Source of the DNA: Chitinophagaceae bacterium
GTDB taxonomy: Bacteria; Bacteroidota; Bacteroidia; Chitinophagales; Chitinophagaceae
Length of the DNA stretch: 47,722 nucleotides
Direction: 5' to 3'
Assembly (NCBI GenBank): GCA_947380905.1
Contig: CANCSS010000017.1
Span: forward strand, 1 to 47,722
Below are positions 1 to 7,707 of this stretch, one piece after another; the stretch's first letter is position 1; the number at the start of each line of letters is the position of its first letter. The position numbers were made by a program, and so were the translations under genes. The notes under the pieces were generated by a model. The model was given only the letters and a program-made list of their open reading frames with translations, was not told where the DNA came from and did not search any database.

Positions 1-60
1 GTCCCCCTGAATGCTCAAGAGGACCTCGTATATAGATGGGTTAGTAAGTACGGGAATTAG
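1..60 (+). CDS. C-terminal fragment of an unidentified protein
   Basis: Frame 1 is open from the window edge and ends at a TAG stop at 58-60, giving 19 residues that end in RWVSKYGN. Codon use looks ordinary for a real gene tail, and a gene on this strand would fit the orientation of the following lpxD-type gene. The fragment is too short to identify. The neighbouring LpxD paralog often follows lipid A genes and efp in Bacteroidota, but this tail does not look like the end of EF-P. Confidence 0.4.
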   Translation, partial: VPLNAQEDLVYRWVSKYGN

Positions 61-410
61 ATTCCCTTCACAATATTAAATATACTTTTTTCTAATTCAA
101 AAAATATTTTAAACAAATTTATTGACGTTATCCACAATTGGGCCTAAAATAGAACTATTTAAAAATATATTTTAGGATGAATTTATAGAATAAAAATTAT
201 TATTGTCTGTAAAAAAAATTTATGCGTCGGCTTGAAACATTGATGAATAAAGGATTACAGAAGTCACTCATTTTTTAATTTTTATAAAATTCCTACACCT
301 ACAATCCACTCAACAGCAACATTAGGACCCTTTTTTTATAGAGAATAGGGGTAAAAAGATTTTTTTACAAAAAACCCTCGTTACCTTTGATTTAGGCCAA
401 AAACATACTT
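61..410. other. 350-base AT-rich gap with a DnaA box and an inverted repeat
   Basis: No convincing reading frame or RNA gene is visible. It holds a perfect match to the DnaA box consensus (TTATCCACA, 128-136). Seven bases further on is a 9-bp perfect inverted repeat, CCTAAAATA at 143-151 and TATTTTAGG at 168-176, with a 16-base spacer. The rest is A/T runs. A Bacteroidota -7 box (382-389) lies at its right end. The repeat lacks a T tract on either strand, so it is not a typical terminator. Confidence 0.6.
382..389 (+). promoter_or_regulatory. Candidate -7 box of the lpxD-type gene
   Basis: TACCTTTG matches the Bacteroidota housekeeping -7 consensus TAnnTTTG and ends 21 bases before the ATG at 411. 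No TTG is seen at the expected -33 spacing, so support is from the -7 box alone. Confidence 0.45.
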
Positions 411-1361
411 ATGAAGCTCCTTGCACCTATTTCTGTAAAATGGTTATCTACCTTCACAGCGTCTGAAATTATTGGTAATAATGAATTAGAAATTACTGGC
501 GTCAATGAAATTCATCAAGTGGAAATGGGCGATATTGTTTTTGTAGATCATCCTAAATATTATGAAACCTGTTTAAATAGCGCTGCAACTTGTATCCTTA
601 TCAATAATAAAGACGTTGCGGTTCCCAAAGGAAAGACTTTATTGTATTGTGCAGATCCTTTTGAAGCCTATTCAAAAATTGTAAATCACTTTAAGCCATT
701 AAAGCTTAGTGATAAAGCCATCGCTGAAGATGCCCTTATTGGCGAAGGTGCTGTTATTATGCCACAGGTTTTTATTGGTGCCAATGTACAAATTGGAAAA
801 AATTGTTTGATTCATCCTAATGTCACCATATTGGCAGATACAATTATTGGAGACGATGTAATTATACAAGCCGGTACCGTCATTGGCAGCGACGCTTTTT
901 ATTATAATTCCAAAAAAACACGTGCGGCTTGGTATAAAAAAATGCCTAGTTGTGGAAGGGTTATTATAGAAGATAAGGTAGAAATAGGCGCCTGTTGTAC
1001 CGTTGATAGAGGGGTAAGTGGAGATACTATTATAGGTAAGGGGACCAAGATTGACAATATGGTCCATATTGGACATGATACCCAAATTGAGGAGAATTGT
1101 TTATTTGCAGCTCAAGTAGGTATAGCAGGAGGGGTTAAAATAAAATCGGGGGTTACGATTTGGGGGCAAGCCGGCGTAAATAAAACATTAACCATTGGCG
1201 AAAATGCTGTGGTTTTATCTCAAGCAGCCGTTTTATCAAGTATCGAGGGGAATAAAGTATATATGGGATTCCCTGCAGAAGATGCCTCTATTAAAAGAAG
1301 GGAGTTGGTTTGGATTAGGCGTATTCCAGCGCTTTGGAAAAAAATAATGGAACAAGGCTAA
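411..1361 (+). CDS. lpxD: LpxD-type UDP-3-O-acylglucosamine N-acyltransferase (second type)
   Basis: Acyltransferase of the LpxD family, which transfers a 3-hydroxyacyl chain from acyl-ACP to UDP-3-O-acylglucosamine in lipid A synthesis in the cytosol. The 316 residues show an N-terminal uridine-binding-like domain (about 1-100), a left-handed beta-helix of hexapeptide repeats (about 105-285) and a short helical tail. His222, in GHDTQI after IDN, sits where the catalytic His of LpxD lies. The loop GSDAFYY (159-165) replaces the usual GSDGFGY. Bacteroidota commonly carry two lpxD-like genes, and lpxC, lpxA and fabZ are not next to this one, so it is probably the paralog rather than the main lpxD. 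Exact substrate is uncertain. It converges on the SDR gene, with 12 bases between the stops. Confidence 0.8.
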   Translation: MKLLAPISVKWLSTFTASEIIGNNELEITGVNEIHQVEMGDIVFVDHPKYYETCLNSAATCILINNKDVAVPKGKTLLYCADPFEAYSKIVNHFKPLKLSDKAIAEDALIGEGAVIMPQVFIGANVQIGKNCLIHPNVTILADTIIGDDVIIQAGTVIGSDAFYYNSKKTRAAWYKKMPSCGRVIIEDKVEIGACCTVDRGVSGDTIIGKGTKIDNMVHIGHDTQIEENCLFAAQVGIAGGVKIKSGVTIWGQAGVNKTLTIGENAVVLSQAAVLSSIEGNKVYMGFPAEDASIKRRELVWIRRIPALWKKIMEQG

Positions 1362-1373
1362 GCAATGCTCCTT

Positions 1374-2351
1374 TTATTTCAATTGGTGCAAGGCAGTTAA
1401 TTCGGTACAAACCCTTTTTATAGTGCTATCCATGGAACGATATTTAAAAGTAGGAAAGGCTTTTAAAAATTTCTCATTGTTAAAATGAACTACCGCCTGC
1501 GCTGTAGCTGCTGTCTCTTTAGTAAGCAATGGCGTTTTCCCGGTAATCATTCCTTTTAAAGCTTCCAGCCTCCAAACAATGTCTGCCAATAAAGGCGTTA
1601 CTTTTCTATGAGGTGGTCTTTTATTAAATGCTTGTGCAATTTTAGTAAATACATTTTGATAACTTAGATTTTCTGCGCTTATAATATAACGTTGTCCAGT
1701 AATGGGGCTGTCCATTAATATTTGCATAGAATCAATTACATCTAATACATCTACAAAGCCACTCACGCCGTTGGTATACCATGGAAATTGATCATAAGCA
1801 GATTTAAAAATTTCAGAAGAGCCTTTGTTCCAATCACCAGCTCCAAAAATTATCACTGGATTTACGATTGCTACATTCAATCCTTCTGCCATCCCACGCC
1901 ACACTTCCATTTCGGCTAAATATTTAGATTGACCATACACGCTATTGCTCGTTGCCGGTGTCCAACTCATGCTTTCATCAATAGGCGCGTCTTCTCTGAT
2001 ACGACCCAATGCCGCCACAGAACTTACAAATACCAACTTATCAATTTTCTTCTCTATACATACATTTACTACATTGGCCGTCCCCTCCTGATTGGCTTTT
2101 AACATGCGCGCACTTTGACTTGGCGCAAAGGATACAATGGCTGCACAATGATATACTTGTTGTATGCCTTCCATGGCTTGTTCTAAAGAAACAAGGTCTA
2201 ATAAATCGCCTTGCACCCAATGTACTTTTTCAGCACCTGGAAAGACAGGTTTTGCCTTTCTATACAAGGCAGTCACTTTTTTTTCTTTGGCAACTAAAGA
2301 TTGAATTAAATGAGCTCCTACTAAACCACTGGCGCCGGTAACAAATATCAT
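1374..2351 (-). CDS. NAD-dependent epimerase/dehydratase family protein (extended SDR)
   Basis: Extended short-chain dehydrogenase of 325 residues. The N-terminal Rossmann motif GASGLVG (6-12) binds NAD(P), and the catalytic pair is Tyr139 and Lys143 (YGQSK), with Ser110/Ser111 upstream. The fold resembles dihydroflavonol reductase and nucleoside-sugar epimerases, and the substrate cannot be read from the sequence. The start ATG lies 7 bases after the stop of the SCO gene, so the two are probably cotranscribed from upstream of 2970. No signal peptide is visible, so it should be cytosolic. Confidence 0.85.
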   Translation of the reverse strand: MIFVTGASGLVGAHLIQSLVAKEKKVTALYRKAKPVFPGAEKVHWVQGDLLDLVSLEQAMEGIQQVYHCAAIVSFAPSQSARMLKANQEGTANVVNVCIEKKIDKLVFVSSVAALGRIREDAPIDESMSWTPATSNSVYGQSKYLAEMEVWRGMAEGLNVAIVNPVIIFGAGDWNKGSSEIFKSAYDQFPWYTNGVSGFVDVLDVIDSMQILMDSPITGQRYIISAENLSYQNVFTKIAQAFNKRPPHRKVTPLLADIVWRLEALKGMITGKTPLLTKETAATAQAVVHFNNEKFLKAFPTFKYRSMDSTIKRVCTELTALHQLK

Positions 2352-2358
2352 GGAATGC

Positions 2359-2970
2359 TTATTTATCTTTTAACAATTTAGCAATGTCTTGTTTTAATTG
2401 TTCGATTTCTAATGTTTTCAACCCATCATAAATCTTCCCTCTTACCTTGCCATTTCTATCTATTAAGGCAAAAAATTGAGTATGAATAAATTGATCTTCT
2501 ATTTTTTCTACATTGTTTTTGGGGTCGTCTAATAAATAAGATCCTCTCGCCATTTGGTACAAGCTGTCTTTTCTTCCGGTTAAAAAAACCCATGTTTTAG
2601 TGTTTACTCCTAATGAATCTGCATATTTTTTTAATACGGAAACCGAGTCTGTGCCTGGATTACAAGTGTGAGAGACAATTTGAAAATCGGGTTCGTTTTT
2701 ATAAATAGCATAGATGTCTTTCATATGGGTATTCAATTTGGGACAAATGCCTTTACAGGTGGTGAAGAAATATTCTACGACCGTTATTTTATGTAAGAGC
2801 TCTTTATCGGTAAAACTATTGCCATCTTGATTGGTAAAATGAAAGGGCTGCACATAACTTAAAATAGGCAATTGTACTTTCCAATTATCGGTCCCTTTAA
2901 ATAAAAAATAATAAAAGCCAACTAGCAATAGGGCAAAAAACAACAGATAGAATCGAAATTTTTTTGACAT
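2359..2970 (-). CDS. SCO1/SenC family copper-binding thioredoxin-fold protein
   Basis: Protein of 203 residues with one N-terminal membrane anchor (about 7-24) and a periplasmic thioredoxin-like domain. The SCO signature is present: Cys72 and Cys76 in TCKGIC and the distal ligand His163 in FIHTQF. SCO proteins deliver copper to, or reduce, the CuA site of cytochrome c oxidase. No oxidase gene is in the window, so the target is inferred from the family. It is first in a two-gene unit with the SDR gene and diverges from the MerC-like gene; a TACCTTTA box on this strand (3008-3015) could drive it. Confidence 0.85.
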   Translation of the reverse strand: MSKKFRFYLLFFALLLVGFYYFLFKGTDNWKVQLPILSYVQPFHFTNQDGNSFTDKELLHKITVVEYFFTTCKGICPKLNTHMKDIYAIYKNEPDFQIVSHTCNPGTDSVSVLKKYADSLGVNTKTWVFLTGRKDSLYQMARGSYLLDDPKNNVEKIEDQFIHTQFFALIDRNGKVRGKIYDGLKTLEIEQLKQDIAKLLKDK

Positions 2971-3043
2971 AAAAAGGAGCGATTTAAAAGGTCTTATAAA
3001 TACCCCCTAAAGGTAATATTATTTTTCTGCTGCTATTTGAATT

Positions 3044-3051
3044 ACCTTTAC
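3044..3051 (+). promoter_or_regulatory. Candidate -7 box abutting the MerC-like start
   Basis: TACCTTTA differs from TAnnTTTG by one base. It ends three bases before ATG 3055, so the transcript should begin at or next to the start codon. This argues against an upstream TTG start at 3037, which would lie inside the promoter. Confidence 0.4.
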
Positions 3052-3054
3052 ACC

Positions 3055-3450
3055 ATGTTTAAAAAATGGAATTGGGACGCCATCGGTATTGGAGCTTCTT
3101 TGGCTTGCGCTATACATTGTGCATTATTGCCTTTGTTTTTTAGCAGTTTGCCCTTATTGGGAATGAATATATTACACAATACTTCATTCGAATTGGGCAT
3201 GATTCTACTTTCCTTTGCCATTGGTACTTATTCCTTATACCATGGCTACAAAAAACATCATCATTCTTTTAGGCCCATCCTCTTGTTTTCCTTGGGCATT
3301 GTAATCATGTTAAGTAGAATGTGGTTTAGATCCATTGAGATTTGGTTATTGATTCCAGCTGCTTTTCTGATCATTTTTGCACATATCACCAACCACTTGC
3401 GCTGTCGTGTACACAATCATGCGCACGAAGACGATTGTGATCACTCTTAA
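3055..3450 (+). CDS. MerC domain-like membrane protein with His-rich tail
   Basis: Small membrane protein of 131 residues from ATG 3055. An in-frame TTG at 3037 would add six residues but overlaps the promoter box. Three or four hydrophobic segments are visible (about 8-40, 45-64, 73-90, 95-112). The first holds Cys18 and Cys22 (CAIHC), the paired cysteines expected in MerC-type transporters. The tail after 110 is rich in His, Cys and Asp (HNHAHEDDCDH) and looks metal-binding. MerC proteins carry Hg(II) in resistance operons, but here no merA, merR or merP is present. With SCO divergent to it, copper or another soft metal is as likely. The name is by family resemblance only. Confidence 0.7.
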   Translation: MFKKWNWDAIGIGASLACAIHCALLPLFFSSLPLLGMNILHNTSFELGMILLSFAIGTYSLYHGYKKHHHSFRPILLFSLGIVIMLSRMWFRSIEIWLLIPAAFLIIFAHITNHLRCRVHNHAHEDDCDHS

Positions 3451-3473
3451 TTATTGTAAGGTAATAGGGTCGG

Positions 3474-4979
3474 TTAAGAAAAGGTAAAACTTACCTCTCC
3501 ATCTTTATCATCCTTTATCTGTATGCCCATTTCCATTAATTGATTGCGAATTTTATCGCTGGTGGCAAAATCTTTTTTGGCTTTTGCTTCTTTGCGAATC
3601 TCAATTAATAAATGAATCACGCTGTTTAATTGTTTTCGATTGGCACCCGATTCTACTCTTATTCCAAGCACTTGCTCTATATACAGAGCCAATTGAGCTT
3701 GAACGAATTGCCAGGTGACACCTGATACAGCCTCTGCAGCAATGTGTTTGTCTTTAAGAGAATTGATAACGGGCACGATTTCAAATAAGTTGGCTACTAC
3801 TTTTGCCGTATTTAAATCATCTTCCATAAACGCTGCTAATTCATTCACCCAAGTATTTAATTGTTGATCTAGTGCAGCATCTTTCGGCTTTTTTTCGTTC
3901 GTAAAAGTTTGGGCTTTGAGCCATTCATAGGCATCCATTAAACGACGCAGTGCTTTTTCAGAAGCTTGTAAGGCTTCATTGCTAAAATCAAGTGTGCCTC
4001 GGTATTGACTTTGTAAAATAAAAAACCTTACCGTCATGGGGCTATAGGCCTGCGTTAAAATAGGATGACTTCCATCAAATAATTCACTCAACTTAACAAC
4101 ATTATTGTAACTCTTTCCCATCTTACGTCCATTGATGGTAATCATATTGTTATGTACCCAATAACGCGCAGGCATTTCATGATTGCATACGGTGCTTTGT
4201 GCTATCTCACACTCATGATGCGGAAATTGCAAATCCATTCCACCTCCGTGTATATCAAATTTCTTACCTAAATATTTTGTGGCCATGGCAGAACATTCTA
4301 TATGCCAGCCCGGAAACCCTTCGCCCCAGGGGCTTTGCCAACGCATGATGTGTTCTACAGGCGCTTTTTTCCATAAAGCAAAATCTACTTTATTTTTTTT
4401 CTCGTCTTGATTGTCTAGCTCTCGTGTCGTGTCTAATTGATCTTCTAAATTGCGTCCACTTAATATTCCATAAGGTTGATTCTTTTTGGAATACACTTCA
4501 TTGTACTTAATCACATCAAAATAAATCGACCCATTGGCTTCGTAAGCAAACCCATCTGCAATGATTTTTTTAATCATTTCGATTTGTTCAATGATATGCC
4601 CCGTAGCAGTAGGTTCAATGCTTGGTGGTAAATTATTAAACTGATCCATGGCCCAATGGTACAAGTGTGTATATTTTTGCACCAATTCCATGGGCTCTAA
4701 CTTTTCTAAAATGGCTTTACTGGTAATTTTATCTTCGGCTAGTTTTCCTTCTTCTTCAAAATGTCCCGCATCGGTAATATTTCTTACATACCTTACTTTA
4801 TAACCAACATGTAATAAATAACGATACAGCACATCAAAAGTGATAAATGGCCTTGCGTGACCCAAATGACTTTCCCCACTTACCGTTGGTCCACATACAT
4901 ACATCCCCACATAGGGTGCATTAATAGGTTCGAAAACTTCTTTTTGTCTGGTAAGTGAATTGTATAACTTAAGTGGCAT
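3474..4979 (-). CDS. cysS: Cysteinyl-tRNA synthetase
   Basis: Class I synthetase that charges tRNA-Cys in the cytosol. The 501 residues carry the HIGH motif as HLGH (38-41) and KMSKS as KMGKS (286-290). The zinc site that selects cysteine is complete: Cys29, Cys229, His254 and Glu258. The C-terminal part is the helical anticodon-binding and DALR region. The long insert after ITDAGH (about 71-85) is of the Bacteroidota type. A TATCTTTG box lies 15 bases upstream of the ATG, so it seems to have its own promoter. It converges on the MerC-like gene. Confidence 0.97.
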   Translation of the reverse strand: MPLKLYNSLTRQKEVFEPINAPYVGMYVCGPTVSGESHLGHARPFITFDVLYRYLLHVGYKVRYVRNITDAGHFEEEGKLAEDKITSKAILEKLEPMELVQKYTHLYHWAMDQFNNLPPSIEPTATGHIIEQIEMIKKIIADGFAYEANGSIYFDVIKYNEVYSKKNQPYGILSGRNLEDQLDTTRELDNQDEKKNKVDFALWKKAPVEHIMRWQSPWGEGFPGWHIECSAMATKYLGKKFDIHGGGMDLQFPHHECEIAQSTVCNHEMPARYWVHNNMITINGRKMGKSYNNVVKLSELFDGSHPILTQAYSPMTVRFFILQSQYRGTLDFSNEALQASEKALRRLMDAYEWLKAQTFTNEKKPKDAALDQQLNTWVNELAAFMEDDLNTAKVVANLFEIVPVINSLKDKHIAAEAVSGVTWQFVQAQLALYIEQVLGIRVESGANRKQLNSVIHLLIEIRKEAKAKKDFATSDKIRNQLMEMGIQIKDDKDGEVSFTFS

Positions 4980-4993
4980 AATGAGTATTGCCT

Positions 4994-5001
4994 CAAAGAT
5001 A
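4994..5001 (-). promoter_or_regulatory. Candidate -7 box of cysS
   Basis: On the minus strand this reads TATCTTTG, a perfect TAnnTTTG match, 14 bases before the cysS ATG at 4979. It sits in the 43-base gap after the endonuclease/phosphatase gene. Confidence 0.45.
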
Positions 5002-5022
5002 TTTTATTTTAAAGAAACTAGG

Positions 5023-6135
5023 TTAATTCTTCTTTAAAAGTAGGTCGGCCATGATCATGTGGTGATCGCTTAAGTTTTCATCTATCGACTCCCAAGCCTT
5101 GACCTCCCAAGCCTTGTTGGCTAATATATAATCAATTCTTAAAGTGGGCGAGATACCTAAATAAGTGGCTCCAATACCAAAACCTTTTTCCAAAAAAGCA
5201 TCCTGCCAATCTCCTTTTATAAGGTGATAGGTATAGGAACTGGGCACATCGTTAAAGTCACCAGTAACAATGGTTGGATAGGGGCTTTTTAATAGATGTT
5301 TTTGCACCATTTCTGCTTGAACAGCGCGTTCTGTAAAGGAATGACGTAGTTTTCTAAGGACCCCGCGTTTCGCATTAAGGGCCTTTTTGCTTGCAACAGT
5401 ACTTTCATCAATGGCTTGAAAATCATTTTGATTAAATCTATAGGAGGCTAAATGGGTGGTATTGATCTGAATGGTATCATCTCCTTTTAAAATAGTTACC
5501 GAAATCAAGCTTTCTTGATTCAAAAAACCAATACGTTCCGCTGCAATAATTTTATACTTTGAAAAAATTATACAACCCGCATAGTACTCTTTTTGTTTGG
5601 TCTGAAAATCTTTTGAAAAAAAGTAATAGGGTAATTTTTTAGTAAAATAAAGGGAGTGATTGGCCAAATCATTGGGGCGCTCATTGGTATTGTATTCCTG
5701 TAAACAAACTAGGTCAGGATCCCATTTTTGTATAGAATAAGCAATTTCTTGCGTGCGTAATTTTAAATTACTATTCACACCCATACCATTAAATCCTTTG
5801 ACATTCCAACTAATAATTCTTAAAGTATTGTCTTTCTTTTTTTGTGAAAAAGGGATGCCCGGATGCCATGCAAATAAAACCAAACAGATTTTCCAACCTA
5901 TCACTAAAGTAAATAAGGGGAACAAAGAAACTACTGGCTTGGCAATGAGCCAAATAATAAATAATAGAATTTCAATGGCAATTAAATAGGGGGCCATCAA
6001 ACCTAAAAAACCATTGACCCAAATAAAAGAAATGGGTGAAAAAAATATTGGATATAAAAATAAAAGGGTAGCAAAAAGATTAATTAAGAATAAGATTCTC
6101 TTGCCTAAATTTCTTATTCTAGATTTTTTTGCCAT
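5023..6135 (-). CDS. Membrane-anchored endonuclease/exonuclease/phosphatase family protein
   Basis: 370 residues: three hydrophobic segments (about 12-34, 42-64, 70-90) followed by an EEP (DNase I-like) domain. The catalytic residues of the fold are all present: Asn111 (SWNVKGF), Glu147 (LQEYN), Asp293 and Asn295 (GDFND), Asp335 and the Asp357-His358 pair (SDHH). The domain hydrolyses phosphodiester or phosphomonoester bonds in nucleic acids, inositol phosphates or sphingolipids, and the true substrate is unknown. The membrane anchor and likely external catalytic domain favour a lipid or extracellular nucleic acid. It is last in the unit rlmD-rhomboid-rhomboid-like-EEP, 12 bases after the preceding stop. 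Confidence 0.85.
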   Translation of the reverse strand: MAKKSRIRNLGKRILFLINLFATLLFLYPIFFSPISFIWVNGFLGLMAPYLIAIEILLFIIWLIAKPVVSLFPLFTLVIGWKICLVLFAWHPGIPFSQKKKDNTLRIISWNVKGFNGMGVNSNLKLRTQEIAYSIQKWDPDLVCLQEYNTNERPNDLANHSLYFTKKLPYYFFSKDFQTKQKEYYAGCIIFSKYKIIAAERIGFLNQESLISVTILKGDDTIQINTTHLASYRFNQNDFQAIDESTVASKKALNAKRGVLRKLRHSFTERAVQAEMVQKHLLKSPYPTIVTGDFNDVPSSYTYHLIKGDWQDAFLEKGFGIGATYLGISPTLRIDYILANKAWEVKAWESIDENLSDHHMIMADLLLKKN

Positions 6136-6147
6136 TGGGTATAGTAC

Positions 6148-6843
6148 TTATTTTTTAGGAGCCAGGCTATGGTTTAACAAATGTAATAGTTGATGCATCC
6201 ATTTTCCTAAATCGATGCCTCTTTTTAATAACAATATATAAAAGGCGCCCGTAGCTGCTCCAAGGAAGCTTGCTATGATCATTGCCCATTCTAAATGAAT
6301 CAAGGAAAACCCTTGTACGAATAAATAAGCCAAGCCCAATACCCACAAGGGAATACCACCAGCTATATTTTGTAATAAACGATACCTTGGCTGAAGCACT
6401 ACCGCTGCCATAGCAATGGCCATGACACTAACTCCTGCCCCCATTAAAGGATTGTTCGCACCTACTACACAAAAAACAATACCGCCCATTAAACCTCCAT
6501 AAAAATAAATTGGAAACAAATGTTTATTGGCATTGGATTCTTGCAATACAATACCGAAAGCGGTTAACCAAATGAGGTTGGTTAATAAAATCCAAAAACC
6601 ATCATGTGTCCAATTGTAGGTTAAGAGTGCCCAAGGTTGATGCAAAAGAATTTGAAGATGAGAAAACAAAATAGTAGGATGCATTATTTGAGCATAAAAC
6701 TGTTCCAAAGGATAACTGCTTAAATAATAAACTACTTTTAAAAAACCAATAAATGCATACACTATTAAATTAATGGAAATAAGTGCGATGAGTGAATTGT
6801 TATCTGCCCCAATCAATGGTTTTGCTGAAGGTGTTGTTTGCAT
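6148..6843 (-). CDS. Rhomboid-like membrane protein, probably catalytically dead
   Basis: 231 residues with about six membrane segments arranged like a rhomboid protease. It aligns with its intact neighbour (6861-7694), but key residues differ. In the H-x4-H-x3-N motif of TM2, His80 and Asn89 remain while the middle His is Ile85. The GxSG motif is GVSV, keeping Ser139. The catalytic His of TM6 is Met188 (WAMII against WAHVG in the neighbour). It therefore keeps the fold and the serine but lacks the Ser-His dyad, as expected for a pseudoprotease. His183, five residues earlier, is unlikely to substitute. It lies 17 bases after the active rhomboid, which suggests a joint role or regulation of its partner. 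Confidence 0.8.
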   Translation of the reverse strand: MQTTPSAKPLIGADNNSLIALISINLIVYAFIGFLKVVYYLSSYPLEQFYAQIMHPTILFSHLQILLHQPWALLTYNWTHDGFWILLTNLIWLTAFGIVLQESNANKHLFPIYFYGGLMGGIVFCVVGANNPLMGAGVSVMAIAMAAVVLQPRYRLLQNIAGGIPLWVLGLAYLFVQGFSLIHLEWAMIIASFLGAATGAFYILLLKRGIDLGKWMHQLLHLLNHSLAPKK

Positions 6844-6860
6844 GTATAATAATTAATGGA

Positions 6861-7694
6861 TTAGGCGAAAGGTTGACGATTGCGCTTGTTCCAAATGTAC
6901 ACCAATACAAATCCTACGATGGCTCCACCCACGTGCGCCCACCTTGCGACGTTGTCACCCGCAGAATTTTGAATGGCTTTGTACAATTCAAAAGCAAAAT
7001 AAAATATACCCAACCATTTTGCTTTGATGGGGAAAAGAAAATAAATATAGATATAGGTATTGGGGAATAAATATACAAACGCAATTAAAATTCCAAATAC
7101 AGCGCCACTGGCCCCTAGGGTAGCAGTGCTAATCATTTTGTTATGATAAGTAGTAATTAAATCCATTAATTGTGGAGCCAGGCCTGGTGTATCAAGGCTT
7201 ACTTTATTTTCGGCTAAAATTCTTGTCAAAGGAATATCATGTGCTTTAGAAAAAACCAACACGGCATCACTAAACCCAGGTGCATTGGACTTGCTTAATC
7301 TTAAAAGTTGTTCATATTCATTGGTCAATGGAATTAATTGATAAGATAAAATTAGCAAGTGTATCACCGCAGCGCCAACACCACATAAAAAATAAAACAA
7401 TAAAAAGCGTTTGGGTCCCCAAACATTTTCTAAAATAGAACCAAACATCCATAAAGCAAACATGTTTCCTAATATATGCCCAAAGTCGCCATGTAAAAAC
7501 ATATGGGTAATCAACTGCCAAGGCTTATACAAGCTGCTTTGCCATGCATGCAATGCAAAATAATCTTCAAAAGAAAAAGAACTGGTGGGTCCAGCAAAAG
7601 TGTTTTGTGCTAAAAAAACCAACCCATTAATTATTAATAAATTTTTTATAATGGTGGGCAATACTTCAAAGCGAGTGGGCCTAAATTGAGTCAT
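6861..7694 (-). CDS. Rhomboid family intramembrane serine protease
   Basis: Polytopic protease of 277 residues that cleaves membrane proteins inside the bilayer. All rhomboid hallmarks are present: TM2 motif HGDFGHILGN with His68, His73 and Asn77, catalytic Ser196 in GASG, and catalytic His254 in WAHVGG. An insertion of about 70 residues (119-188) between TM3 and the serine helix is predicted to be extramembrane and is common in Bacteroidota rhomboids. Substrates are unknown. It lies 13 bases after rlmD and 17 bases before the degenerate paralog in one transcription unit. Confidence 0.92.
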   Translation of the reverse strand: MTQFRPTRFEVLPTIIKNLLIINGLVFLAQNTFAGPTSSFSFEDYFALHAWQSSLYKPWQLITHMFLHGDFGHILGNMFALWMFGSILENVWGPKRFLLFYFLCGVGAAVIHLLILSYQLIPLTNEYEQLLRLSKSNAPGFSDAVLVFSKAHDIPLTRILAENKVSLDTPGLAPQLMDLITTYHNKMISTATLGASGAVFGILIAFVYLFPNTYIYIYFLFPIKAKWLGIFYFAFELYKAIQNSAGDNVARWAHVGGAIVGFVLVYIWNKRNRQPFA

Positions 7695-7707
7695 TTTTTT
7701 TATTTGC

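Noticed and set aside
3037..3054. TTG start for the MerC-like protein
   Set aside because: Lies within the promoter box TACCTTTA; ATG 3055 starts at the conserved region.
4080..4150. KMGKS instead of KMSKS in cysS as a possible loss of function
   Set aside because: KMGKS is a common form in Bacteroidota cysteinyl-tRNA synthetases and all zinc ligands are present.
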